NCBI RefSeq assembly: GCF_009733595.1
Contig: NZ_WOFH01000012.1
Span: forward strand, 124,001 to 188,000
Source of the DNA: Actinomadura litoris
GTDB lineage: Bacteria > Actinomycetota > Actinomycetes > Streptosporangiales > Streptosporangiaceae
Length of the DNA: 64,000 bases
Direction: 5' to 3'
The number at the start of each line of letters is the position of its first letter. The first letter of the stretch is position 1. Position numbers and translations under genes: made by a program. The notes below the pieces were generated by a model that had not been told where the DNA came from, ran no database searches, and worked only from the letters and a program-made list of their open reading frames with translations. Of this stretch, positions 56,757 through 64,000 are shown one piece after another.

Positions 56757-57443
56757 ATGACCTCCCGTGAGGGCGGCGAGCGGCTGCTGGTGGTGGACGA
56801 CGAGGACACCGTCCGCGAACTGCTCTCCGCGACGCTGCGGTTCGCCGGGTTCCAGGTGGCCTCCGCGGCGACCGGCGCCGAGGCGGTCGCCGCGGCCACC
56901 GGGGAGCCCCCCGACCTCCTCCTCCTGGACGTCATGCTCCCCGACATGGACGGCTTCGAGGTCGTCCGGAGACTCGGCCGGCAGGTGCCCGTGCTGTTCC
57001 TCACCGCCCGCGACCGGCGCGAAGACAAGATCACCGGGCTGTCCCTGGGCGCCGACGACTACGTGACCAAGCCGTTCGCGCTGGAGGAGCTGATCGCCCG
57101 GATCCGCGCGATCCTGCGCCGCACCACCGGCCGCCGGACCGGCGCGCTGACGGTGGGGCCGCTCGCCCTCGACGCCGAGGGCCACCAGGTGACGCGGGCG
57201 GGACGCCCGGTCCGCGTCTCGCCCACCGAGTTCCAGCTGCTGCGCTACCTGATGGAGAACGCGGGTCTCGTGGTGTCCAAGGCGCAGATCCTCGACGGCG
57301 TGTGGCGCTACGACTTCGGCGGCGACGCCGGGATCGTCGACACCTACATCTCCTACCTGCGCCGCAAGGTCGACACCGGGGAGCCGAGGCTGATCCACAC
57401 CGTCCACGGCGTCGGGTACGTGCTGCGGGAGCCGCGCCGGTGA
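56757..57443 (+). CDS. OmpR-family response regulator
   Basis: 228 residues. Receiver domain with acidic pair DDED, phosphoacceptor D58 in LLLLDVMLPDMDG, T in LTARD and K in YVTKPF. C-terminal winged helix with VSPTEFQLLRYLMENAG and VDTYISYLRRKVD. It starts 30 bp after the permease, with TATCCT nearby as a possible extra -10, and its stop overlaps the kinase start by GTGA. Together with the kinase it probably senses cell-envelope stress and controls the ABC transporter. Confidence 0.95.
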   Translation: MTSREGGERLLVVDDEDTVRELLSATLRFAGFQVASAATGAEAVAAATGEPPDLLLLDVMLPDMDGFEVVRRLGRQVPVLFLTARDRREDKITGLSLGADDYVTKPFALEELIARIRAILRRTTGRRTGALTVGPLALDAEGHQVTRAGRPVRVSPTEFQLLRYLMENAGLVVSKAQILDGVWRYDFGGDAGIVDTYISYLRRKVDTGEPRLIHTVHGVGYVLREPRR

Positions 57444-58906
57444 GCCGGTTCTCGCTGCGGACGCGGCTGCTGCTGCTCACCACCGGCCTGCTGCTGACCG
57501 GACTGACCCTGATCAGCGCGCTCGTGTCCGAGCACCTCCAGCGCTACCAGCTCGGCCGGGTCGACGGGCGGCTGCGCTCGCTCACCTCGCTGATGTCGCA
57601 GGTGCCGGGCGGCGAGCCGCCGACCTCGCAGCACCCCTCCGCGCAGACCGCGCTGATCAACCCCGGCCTCGACCTCCTCGGCGCGCCCTACCTGCTGTAC
57701 CTGGACACGAACGGCCGGGTGAGGGGCACGCTCCAGTCCAGCCGGCTCACCAAGGAGCCCCCGCCGTCCACCGGCGAGCTGCGCGCGGTCCCGGCCGACG
57801 GCAGGCCGCGCGGCGTGCGCTCCGCGAACGGCTCGGGCCGCTGGCGGGCCGTCGCCCGCCCGGGGGTCGGCTGGCGCGGGACGGTGATCGCCGCCGCGCC
57901 GCTCGCCGATGCCGACGCCACGATCTCCCGGCTCCGGACGAGCAGCCTCGTCACCGGCAGCGCGCTGCTCGCCCTGCTGACGGCGGTCGGCTGGTTCGCG
58001 CTCGGCCGCGGGCTGCGCCCGCTGCGCCGCATCGAGCACACGGCCGCCGCGATCGCGGGCGGCGACCTGAGCCGCCGCGTGCCCGGCATCGCGCCGCCCG
58101 GCACCGAGATCGGGCACCTCGCGGCGTCGCTGAACACCATGCTCGGCCAGCTCGAACGGGCCTTCGCCGACCGCGCCGCGTCCGAGGCGCGGATGCGCAC
58201 GTTCCTCTCCGACGTCGGGCACGAGCTGCGCACGCCGCTGTTCGGCATCAAGGGCACGACCGAGCTGTACCGGATGGGCGGGCTGGCCTCACGCGAGGAC
58301 GTCGACGAGGCGATGCGCCGCATCGGCCACGAGGCCACCCGGCTCTCCGCCCTCACCGAGGACCTGCTGCTGCTCGCCCGGCTGGACGAGGCGCCGCGCG
58401 CCCAGCTCGACCCGGCCCCGATGGACCTGCGGACGCTCGCCACCGACGCCCGGCACGGGCTGCGGGCGCTCGACCCGTCCCGCCCGATCGAGCTGACCGG
58501 GCCGGACGGCGGACCGCCGGGGCCCGCGCCCGTCCACGCCGACGAGGACCGGCTGCGGCAGGTCGTCACCAACCTCGTCGGCAACGCCGCCGCGCACACG
58601 CCGCCGGGCACGCCCGTGCGCATCGGCGTGGGAACGGTGGACGGGCGCGCCGTCCTGGAGGTCGCGGACGAGGGCCCGGGAATCGCGTCCGACCAGGCGG
58701 CCCGCGTCTTCGACCGCTTCTACCGGGCCGACCGGTCCCGCAACCACTCCGGCGGCGCCAGCGCGGGACTCGGCCTCGCCATCGCCCGCTCCCTCGCACG
58801 CGCGCACGAGGGGGACGTCGAGTTGACCACGGCTCTGGGGGAGGGCGCCCGCTTCCGGCTGACGCTGCCGCTACTGGACCAGGAGGAGGTCAGTCCTCCA
58901 GCGTGA
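57440..58906 (+). CDS. Sensor histidine kinase
   Basis: 488 residues. Transmembrane helices at about 12-32 (LLLLTTGLLLTGLTLISALV) and 165-190 (SLVTGSALLALLTAVGWFAL) flank an extracytoplasmic sensor. A HAMP domain follows, then the H-box FLSDVGHELRTPL with H261, N-box VVTNLVGNAAAHT, G1 EVADEGPGI and G2 GLGLAIA. GTG 57440 is coupled to the regulator. Its 3' end overlaps the convergent ferredoxin gene by 17 bp. Confidence 0.95.
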   Translation: MSRFSLRTRLLLLTTGLLLTGLTLISALVSEHLQRYQLGRVDGRLRSLTSLMSQVPGGEPPTSQHPSAQTALINPGLDLLGAPYLLYLDTNGRVRGTLQSSRLTKEPPPSTGELRAVPADGRPRGVRSANGSGRWRAVARPGVGWRGTVIAAAPLADADATISRLRTSSLVTGSALLALLTAVGWFALGRGLRPLRRIEHTAAAIAGGDLSRRVPGIAPPGTEIGHLAASLNTMLGQLERAFADRAASEARMRTFLSDVGHELRTPLFGIKGTTELYRMGGLASREDVDEAMRRIGHEATRLSALTEDLLLLARLDEAPRAQLDPAPMDLRTLATDARHGLRALDPSRPIELTGPDGGPPGPAPVHADEDRLRQVVTNLVGNAAAHTPPGTPVRIGVGTVDGRAVLEVADEGPGIASDQAARVFDRFYRADRSRNHSGGASAGLGLAIARSLARAHEGDVELTTALGEGARFRLTLPLLDQEEVSPPA

Positions 58907-59081
58907 TCGCGGCCTTCGGGCAGGCCCGCGCGGCCTCCTCGACCTGGGCCCACAGGGCCTCCGGCGGGTTCTCGTCCAGCACGTAGAGGAAGTCGTCATC
59001 GCGCACTTCGAAGACCTCCGGCGCCGCGGCCATGCACAACGCGTTGCTCTCGCAGAGGTCAAAGTTCACGGAAATCTTCAT
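58890..59081 (-). CDS. Small ferredoxin (3Fe-4S/4Fe-4S), P450-type
   Basis: 63 residues. Cysteines in LCESNALC (C10, C16) and RACPKA, with Ala/Met between as in the single-cluster ferredoxins that feed actinobacterial P450s (SuaB/SoyB type). It would carry electrons from a reductase to a P450. No P450 is directly adjacent; the closest is at 53518. ATG 59081 by family start. The longer frame upstream is a shadow. Confidence 0.9.
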   Translation of the reverse strand: MKISVNFDLCESNALCMAAAPEVFEVRDDDFLYVLDENPPEALWAQVEEAARACPKAAITLED

Positions 59082-59146
59082 GGCCACATTATGCGCCCAA
59101 GCGGTGGCACGGGACACACCCGGCGGCGCCCGCGAGAACCGGCCGG

Positions 59147-59800
59147 TCAGGGCGACAGCAGCCAGCAGTCCCGCAGGTCGTAGAAGACGGCGTCCTCGTC
59201 GAAGTGCGCCATCTGCTCGTCGCGCCAGGCCATGTAGTCCGGCGGCATCTTGGTGCGCTCGCCCTCCCGTGCCGCCTCCCTGGAGGTGAAGTAGGCGACG
59301 CCGGTGCAGATGCCGTCCGGGTGGACGCAGAACATGCCGCCGAGCATGTCGGGCCGCAGCTTCGCCAGCGTCCGCTCGGCCTCCTCGGGCACGAACGGGC
59401 GCACCGCCTCCCGGTCGCGGACGCGCGTCTGGAGGATCTGGACGAACCCGGCGCGGTCGAATCCCTCGCCGTCGGACGCGCCGGGTCCGAACGTCTCCAC
59501 GTCGGTGCACTCCACGACCGTGACCACGCCCTCGAACAGACCGCGGGTCTGGTCCCACCAGTGCGCCTGCTCGCGCCGCCCGTCGTTGCGCCGGGCCGCC
59601 TTCGGCGACGCGAACCGCGTCAGGCCGAGGTAGACGCCGTCGTCGGTCACCCCGCAGGTACTGCCGAGCCAGCCCCGCGCGCCGGGCGAGACCTCCTGGT
59701 ACCAGCGGTCGGTCGCCTCGCGCAGGGCCGCCGCGTCCCGCGCCCGGCCCTTGGCGACCTGGACGCACATCGCGTGCTTCGCCCTCCACTGGCCGAACAC
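59147..59800 (-). CDS. Conserved hypothetical protein, probable duplicated alpha/beta-barrel
   Basis: 217 residues, no named family. Two similar halves seem present: WLGSTCGVTDDGVYLGLTRF with EQAHWWDQTR and, later, GGMFCVHPDGICTGVAYFTS with MAHFDEDAVFYD, as in dimeric alpha/beta-barrel (ABM-like) proteins. GTG 59800 has GGGAGG six bases upstream, better placed than the ATG at 59830. A redox or stress role is only a guess. Confidence 0.8.
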   Translation of the reverse strand: MFGQWRAKHAMCVQVAKGRARDAAALREATDRWYQEVSPGARGWLGSTCGVTDDGVYLGLTRFASPKAARRNDGRREQAHWWDQTRGLFEGVVTVVECTDVETFGPGASDGEGFDRAGFVQILQTRVRDREAVRPFVPEEAERTLAKLRPDMLGGMFCVHPDGICTGVAYFTSREAAREGERTKMPPDYMAWRDEQMAHFDEDAVFYDLRDCWLLSP

Positions 59801-59851
59801 CGTCCACCTCCCTGGTTGGACGCTACCCATCGGGGGGCAAACCGGACGTCA

Positions 59852-61264
59852 TCACCGGTTGAAGATCCCGCCGGGTGCGGCCCGGCGGACGGCCTGCGCC
59901 GCGATCGCGAGCACCGCGATGCCGAGGATGACCCACACCCCCGGCCTGTAGGTCGCCAGGTCGGTGGCGGGCGCGATCGTCGCGGTGACGATCGCCAGGC
60001 CGAACGCGCCGCCGATCTGGAGCGAGCTGTTGAGCAGCCCGGCGGCGACGCCCTGCTCCTCGTCCGGGACGCCGCTGGTCCCGGCGACCATCAGCGACGC
60101 GAACGTGAGCGCGAAGCCGACGCCCCACAGCAGCGACACCGGCATGAGGACCGTCCACAGGTCCGGGTCCTCGCCGATGCGGAGCATCAGCAGGTAGCAC
60201 GGGACGAACGACACGAGACCGACCATCGCGACGGTGGTGACGCCGAACCGGTCCATCATCGCGCCGAGCTTCGGGCCGATGACGACCACCATCAGGCCCG
60301 CGGGCAGCAGCACCAGCGCGAACTGCCACGGCTCCCACCCGTTGAGCGTCTGGAGGTACTGGGTGAGCAGGAACTGGAAGCCCATCGCGGCGCCGTAGAG
60401 CAGGGCGATGCTGAGGTTGGCGGCCAGCAGCGAGCGGTCGCGCAGGAGGCCGAGCCGGATCAGCGGCGCCTTCACGACGCGCTCGACCCCGACGAAGGCC
60501 GCCAGCAGCGCGGCCGCCACGGCGAAACCGGCGAGCGTGGGCAGCGAGGACCAGCCGGCCTCGGGGACCGAGACCACGGTGAACACCAGCAGCATCGTCC
60601 CGCCGACCAGGGTGAGCGTGCCGCCGGGGTCGAGCCGTACCCGCTCGCGGCGCGGCGGGTCCTTCGGGACGACCAGGACCGCGCCGATCGCGATCAGCAC
60701 CGCGAGCGGGATCGGCAGCACGAACGTGGCCCGCCAGCTCACCGCCGCGATCAGCCCGCCGACCAGCAGGCCGGAGGAGTAGCCGGACGCCTCGAACACG
60801 TTGAAGATCCCGAACGCCCGGTTGCGCTGCGGCCCCTCGGGGAAGGTGGTCGTCAGCAGCGACATCGCTGCCGGGGCCGTGAACGCGGCGGCCAGCCCCT
60901 TGAGGAACCGCGAGGCGATCACCAGGGCGCCGTCGTCGACGACCGCCCCGACCAGCGACAGCGCGGCGAACACGGCCATCGCGACCACCAGCGTCCGGCG
61001 CCGTCCGAACAGGTCGGCGGAGCGCCCGCCGAGCAGCAGGAACCCGCCGAAGGTCAGGAAGTAGCCGCCGGTGAGCCACTGCGCGGTGGAGGCGTCCATG
61101 CCGAACTCGCGCTGGATCTCGGGGATCGCCACGGCGATCATCGAGTTCTCCAGCCCGTCGAGCAGGATCACCCCGCTGAACACCAGCAACGCGACCCACG
61201 ACCGCACCGTCCAGCGCACCGGTCCGGGCGGCGCCGCGGCCTCCCGTAGATCCTGCTTCGCCAT
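59852..61264 (-). CDS. MFS drug exporter, DHA2-like
   Basis: 470 residues, 14 predicted helices. Helix 1 motif VILLDGLENSMIAVAIPEIQ and motif A GGRSADLFGRRRT mark EmrB/QacA-type pumps. ATG 61264 (GAGGGGGC upstream) is preferred to an upstream ATG at 61339, which lacks a ribosome site and falls in the operator region. Divergent from a MarR regulator, the usual repressor of such pumps. Confidence 0.93.
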   Translation of the reverse strand: MAKQDLREAAAPPGPVRWTVRSWVALLVFSGVILLDGLENSMIAVAIPEIQREFGMDASTAQWLTGGYFLTFGGFLLLGGRSADLFGRRRTLVVAMAVFAALSLVGAVVDDGALVIASRFLKGLAAAFTAPAAMSLLTTTFPEGPQRNRAFGIFNVFEASGYSSGLLVGGLIAAVSWRATFVLPIPLAVLIAIGAVLVVPKDPPRRERVRLDPGGTLTLVGGTMLLVFTVVSVPEAGWSSLPTLAGFAVAAALLAAFVGVERVVKAPLIRLGLLRDRSLLAANLSIALLYGAAMGFQFLLTQYLQTLNGWEPWQFALVLLPAGLMVVVIGPKLGAMMDRFGVTTVAMVGLVSFVPCYLLMLRIGEDPDLWTVLMPVSLLWGVGFALTFASLMVAGTSGVPDEEQGVAAGLLNSSLQIGGAFGLAIVTATIAPATDLATYRPGVWVILGIAVLAIAAQAVRRAAPGGIFNR

Positions 61265-61340
61265 GGCGGTACGGCCCCCTCGGACTAGACTCGTTCGGAC
61301 AGCGCTAGTAGGCGTCGCAAATAATTGCAGACGCTTCATA

Positions 61341-61369
61341 TTGCACTAGCCGTATAGTGTCGCATGCAA
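61341..61369. promoter_or_regulatory. Nested inverted repeats, MarR operator candidate
   Basis: TTGCA (61341-61345) with TGCAA (61365-61369) encloses CACTA (61344-61348) with TAGTG (61355-61359). A further ATTGCA lies at 61324. The region is AT-rich and sits between the divergent exporter and MarR genes. Confidence 0.6.
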
Positions 61370-61391
61370 CGACTTTGTGGCAAGGGGTGGG

Positions 61392-61853
61392 GTGACCGTG
61401 CCGGTCGATGACGAGGGCGCGCGGGCCCGCGCGCGGGGCTGGCGGACCCTGGCCGCGCTGCACGCGTGCGTCGCCGACGTGCTCGAACGGGCGCTGCAAC
61501 GCGAGCACGGCCTGTCGGTGAGCGAGTACAGCGTGCTCGACGTCCTGTTCCGCCAGGACGACCACTGCCTGCGGATGAACCGCCTCGCCGAGGCCCTGAC
61601 GCTGAGCCGCTCGGCCACGACCCGCCTCGTCTCCCGCCTGGAGAAGCAGGAACTGCTCGAACGCTGCCTCTCCCCGGACGACCGCCGGGGCATCTACACG
61701 GAGCTGACCGCCAAGGGCGCCGCGACCCTGGAAGCCGCACGCCCGGTACACGACGCGGCCCTGGCCGAGGGCCTGCGAATCGCGGCGGAGGAACGAAACC
61801 TGGCCCCCCTGGTCCAGGCCCTGTCCACAGTCTCGACCGACCCCCACGCCTGA
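61392..61853 (+). CDS. MarR-family regulator
   Basis: 153 residues from GTG 61392 (an upstream in-frame GTG at 61377 and GTG 61398 are alternatives; AAGGGG lies at 61382). Winged helix at about 55-110: LRMNRLAEALTLSRSATTRL, VSRLEKQELLERCLSPDDRR. As in most MarR systems it probably represses itself and the divergent MFS exporter until a phenolic or other small ligand binds. Confidence 0.92.
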   Translation: MTVPVDDEGARARARGWRTLAALHACVADVLERALQREHGLSVSEYSVLDVLFRQDDHCLRMNRLAEALTLSRSATTRLVSRLEKQELLERCLSPDDRRGIYTELTAKGAATLEAARPVHDAALAEGLRIAAEERNLAPLVQALSTVSTDPHA

Positions 61854-61883
61854 GGGGCGGACGCCCGGCGGTTCGACCCCGCG

Positions 61884-61909
61884 CCAATATGAGCTAGAAG
61901 TTATATTGG
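61884..61909. promoter_or_regulatory. HigBA promoter/operator, inverted repeat over the -10
   Basis: CCAATAT (61884-61890) and ATATTGG (61903-61909) are exact inverted repeats. The -10 TATATT (61902-61907) lies within the right arm and is followed after six bases by GTG, so the transcript is probably leaderless. Antitoxin bound to the repeat would block transcription. Confidence 0.65.
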
Positions 61910-61913
61910 TCAG

Positions 61914-62288
61914 GTGGCCTGGAACATCATCCTCCTCGAACCGGTCGAGAGCTGGTTCCTCAAGCTGTGTGAGTCCGAGGTGGACACCGCGGCCCTGATC
62001 GAGCAGGCCATCGACAGGCTGGCCGAGGTCGGGCCGACGCTCGGTCGGCCGCTCGTCGACACCCTGGAGCACAGCGAGCTGCGTAACCTGAAGGAACTGC
62101 GACCCGGCAGCCGAGGCCGGTCGGAGATCCGGATGCTCTTCGTCTTCGATCCGGACCGTGCCGCGATCTTCCTGGTGGCCGGTGACAAGGCGGGGCAGTG
62201 GTCACGCTGGTATGACGAGGCGATCCCACTGGCCGAAGCCCGCTACGCCGAGTACCGGGCCGCCAAGCACAAGGAGGCCCAACGATGA
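61914..62288 (+). CDS. higB: HigB/RelE-type toxin
   Basis: 124 residues of the RelE/HigB (phage-derived Gp49-like) family: VESWFLKLCES, ELRNLKELRPGSRGRSEIRM and LFVFDPDRAAIFLVAGDKAG give the microbial RNase core. These toxins cut mRNA on the ribosome. Toxin-first order and a 4-base ATGA overlap with the antitoxin are typical of higBA. GTG 61914 directly follows a -10 element, suggesting leaderless translation. Confidence 0.92.
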   Translation: MAWNIILLEPVESWFLKLCESEVDTAALIEQAIDRLAEVGPTLGRPLVDTLEHSELRNLKELRPGSRGRSEIRMLFVFDPDRAAIFLVAGDKAGQWSRWYDEAIPLAEARYAEYRAAKHKEAQR

Positions 62289-62614
62289 GCACCGGACGCC
62301 GCTGGCAGGACATCAAGGCCGAAGCGCACCGCCGCAACCCCGAACTGGCCGACCCCGAACGCCAGGCGCGGGCCCGCGCCGAGCTGGACGCCTATGTCGC
62401 CGGCCACCACCTCAAGGAACTCCGCAAGGCCATCGGCAAGACGCAGGCCGAGGTCGCCCAGATTCTCGGCGTCTCGCAGTCACGCGTCTCCCAGATCGAG
62501 AACGGCGACCTCGAAGCCATGGAGCTGGAGACGCTCCGCGCCTACGCCACCGCCCTCGGCGGACACGTGGACGTCACCGTCAGCGTCGGCCCTCACTCGA
62601 TCAAGGTCGCCTGA
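62285..62614 (+). CDS. higA: HigA antitoxin, XRE type
   Basis: 109 residues with an XRE helix-turn-helix at about 50-90 (IGKTQAEVAQILGVSQSRVS, QIENGDLEAMEL). It neutralises HigB and represses the operon by binding the upstream inverted repeat. Starts inside the toxin stop (ATGA). Confidence 0.93.
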   Translation: MSTGRRWQDIKAEAHRRNPELADPERQARARAELDAYVAGHHLKELRKAIGKTQAEVAQILGVSQSRVSQIENGDLEAMELETLRAYATALGGHVDVTVSVGPHSIKVA

Positions 62615-62683
62615 CAGCACCGACCCGCCTTACCCCGGTCGATGGTGCGGCCGCTGGGTGATTGCCGCGCCTGAGGGGCGGGG

Positions 62684-63436
62684 TTACCAGGGGATGGTCT
62701 CGGTCAGGGTGTCCGGGCCTCGGAAGGTGCCGGTGGGGCCGTCTTCGGGGAGCGTGGCCAGCAGGATCGGGACGGCGGCGCCCTCGGCCGTCGTGCGGTC
62801 GCCGCGCGGGAAGGGGGCGGCGGCGTTCTGGTCCGTCGGCACCATGCCGGGGCTGACCGCGTTGACCTTGATCCCGTCGGCGCGCAGGGCGGCGGCGTAG
62901 ACCAGCGTCAGCGCGTTGAGCGCCGCCTTGGACGAGGAGTACCCGAGCGCCGCCCGGCCCGCGACCGGGCTCGCGGGGTCGCTCAGCATCGTGAGCGAGC
63001 CGAGCCCGCTGGAGACGTTGACGATCCGCGCCGCCCCGGAGCGGCGGAGCAGCGGCAGGAAGGCGGACGTCACCGTGACGACGCCGAAGACGTTGACCTC
63101 GTAGGTGTCGCGGAGCCGCGCGGCGTCGGACTCGGCGGGCCCGACGTCCCACTCGGTCGTGATCCCGGCGTTGTTGACGAGCGCGTCCAGCCGTCCGGTT
63201 TCGGCGCCGACGGTCGCGGCCGCCGCCTCGACGGAGCGGGGGTCGGTCACGTCCAGTTGGACGAACCGGACATCGCCCGCCCGCATCTCCGCGACGGCCC
63301 GCCGCCCGCGCTCCGGGTCGCGGGCGCCCAGGTACACGGTGAGGCCCCGCTCCGCGAGGCCCCGGACGATCTCCCTGCCGATGCCCTTGTTGCCGCCGGT
63401 GACCAGCGCCACGTGGTTGTCGTTCATGCCGTCCAT
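62684..63436 (-). CDS. SDR-family oxidoreductase
   Basis: 250 residues, classical short-chain dehydrogenase. NADP-binding TGGNKGIG, NNAG, catalytic S in VNVSSGLGSL and YSSSK. Close to carbonyl-reductase-like SDRs. ATG 63436 or 63427 could start; the former is nearer the GGAGGG site. Divergent from the LysR-type gene, which probably controls it. Confidence 0.94.
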   Translation of the reverse strand: MDGMNDNHVALVTGGNKGIGREIVRGLAERGLTVYLGARDPERGRRAVAEMRAGDVRFVQLDVTDPRSVEAAAATVGAETGRLDALVNNAGITTEWDVGPAESDAARLRDTYEVNVFGVVTVTSAFLPLLRRSGAARIVNVSSGLGSLTMLSDPASPVAGRAALGYSSSKAALNALTLVYAAALRADGIKVNAVSPGMVPTDQNAAAPFPRGDRTTAEGAAVPILLATLPEDGPTGTFRGPDTLTETIPW

Positions 63437-63486
63437 CTCAGCGGCCCCGCCCTCCGGAAGGGAAAGACCCGTCGGGTGCGGCGCCC

Positions 63487-63492
63487 TACCCT
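63487..63492 (+). promoter_or_regulatory. -10 element TACCCT, probable leaderless promoter of lysR
   Basis: TACCCT is followed by six bases and ATG 63499, the spacing expected when transcription begins at the start codon. No purine-rich ribosome site is present. Confidence 0.5.
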
Positions 63493-63498
63493 GGCGGT

Positions 63499-64000
63499 AT
63501 GCCGGAGCCGGACCTGCGCGAGCTGCGCTACTTCAGCGCCGTCGCCGAGGAGTTGAACCTCACCCGCGCGGCCCGGCGGCTCGGCATCGCCCAGCCGCCG
63601 CTGTCGCGGGCCATGCGCCAGTTGGAGCGTCGCCTCGGCGTCGCCCTGTTCGACCGCGCCGGGAACCGGCTGGCGCTGACCCCGGCCGGCGAGGTCCTCG
63701 CGAAGGAGGCGCGCTCGGTCCTGGACGCCCTGGCCCTCGCCGTCCGCCGGACGCGGCGCGCCGCCCTCCCCGAGCGCGGCCTGGTGGTGACCGCGAAACC
63801 GGGGGTGGCCACGGCGCTGCTGCGTCGGGTCCGCGAAAGGTTCCGCGCGGAGCCGGAGGCGCCCGAACTCCAGGTCGTCGTCAGCGGGTTCGGCGAGCAG
63901 GCCGCCATGGTCCGCGACGGGCGCGCGGACGTGGCGATCGCCGCCTGCTTCGACGGCCGCGGCCTCGACGTCGAGCCGCTGGCGAGCGAGCCGCGCGTCG
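63499..64000 (+). CDS. LysR-family regulator, 3' end cut by window edge
   Basis: 167 codons are visible. N-terminal winged helix-turn-helix (LRELRYFSAVAEELNLTRAA, LGIAQPPLSRAMRQLERRLG) is canonical LysR. The start of the effector-binding domain follows (DGRADVAIAACFDGRGLDVE). Divergent from the SDR gene 62 bp away, the usual arrangement for a LysR activator and its target. Confidence 0.93.
   Translation, partial: MPEPDLRELRYFSAVAEELNLTRAARRLGIAQPPLSRAMRQLERRLGVALFDRAGNRLALTPAGEVLAKEARSVLDALALAVRRTRRAALPERGLVVTAKPGVATALLRRVRERFRAEPEAPELQVVVSGFGEQAAMVRDGRADVAIAACFDGRGLDVEPLASEPRV

Noticed and set aside
61265..61339. Longer start of the second MFS exporter at 61339
   Set aside because: No ribosome site there and the segment overlaps the operator region; ATG 61264 has GAGGGGGC upstream and begins near the family's usual N-terminus.
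1..64000. CRISPR arrays, rRNA or tRNA genes, insertion sequences
   Set aside because: I saw no regularly spaced repeats, no rRNA-like sequence, no tRNA cloverleaf and no transposase motif.

Overview
The window is chromosomal DNA of a very high-GC actinobacterium. GC-rich codons dominate, starts are often GTG or TTG, and genes are joined by many ATGA, GTGA, TTGA and TGATG overlaps. A BTAD/NB-ARC/TPR regulator, a P450, an HTH-DUF5753 protein and an ECF sigma factor with a DGPF partner point to Streptosporangiales (Actinomadura-like), but that genus is an inference. I see no rRNA, tRNA or CRISPR array.

Layout. 1-6.3 kb: a truncated tandem AAA+ ATPase diverges from pyruvate carboxylase. 6.3-17.9 kb: ordinary regulatory and metabolic genes, namely two TetR regulators (one divergent from a DHA2 exporter with two palindromic operators between them), a group-2 sigma factor, a secreted serine hydrolase, a PLP dehydratase, an FAD monooxygenase, an ECF42-like sigma/DGPF pair, an HTH-DUF5753 protein and a DHFR-like reductase.

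17,951-30,063: a complete integrative element of about 12.1 kb, bounded by an identical 26-bp direct repeat (attL/attR). It carries a tyrosine integrase, excisionase, FtsK/TraB-like DNA translocase, a run of very small membrane or Cys-rich proteins, a tandem GntR repressor candidate, two paralogous HTH/PLD-like proteins (one fused to NUDIX), an HD-domain protein and a DUF2637 membrane protein. This is the gene set of an actinomycete integrative and conjugative element (AICE), but I find no replication initiator. In its middle is a low-GC (about 50%) gene for a 926-residue NACHT/STAND-like NTPase with a putative restriction-endonuclease-like N-terminus, a candidate anti-phage gene. A tandem 10-bp motif, GGGACGTCTT, recurs at several control regions of the element and may define an element-wide regulon.

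30.1-46.2 kb: the BTAD regulator next to attR; a four-gene FtsX-type ABC exporter operon; a Tm-1-like/PEP-hydrolase-like/cupin operon; and a ROK repressor divergent from an MFS permease that is preceded by two tiny, start-stop-coupled leader ORFs. 46.3-53.5 kb: a glycosyltransferase/DUF2334 deacetylase/glycosyltransferase operon, secreted proteins, a YchJ protein, a lipoprotein and an AraC pseudogene. 53.5-64 kb: a P450, an ABC transporter plus two-component system with direct-repeat operator, a P450-type ferredoxin, a second MFS exporter divergent from MarR, a HigBA toxin-antitoxin pair, an SDR and a truncated LysR gene.
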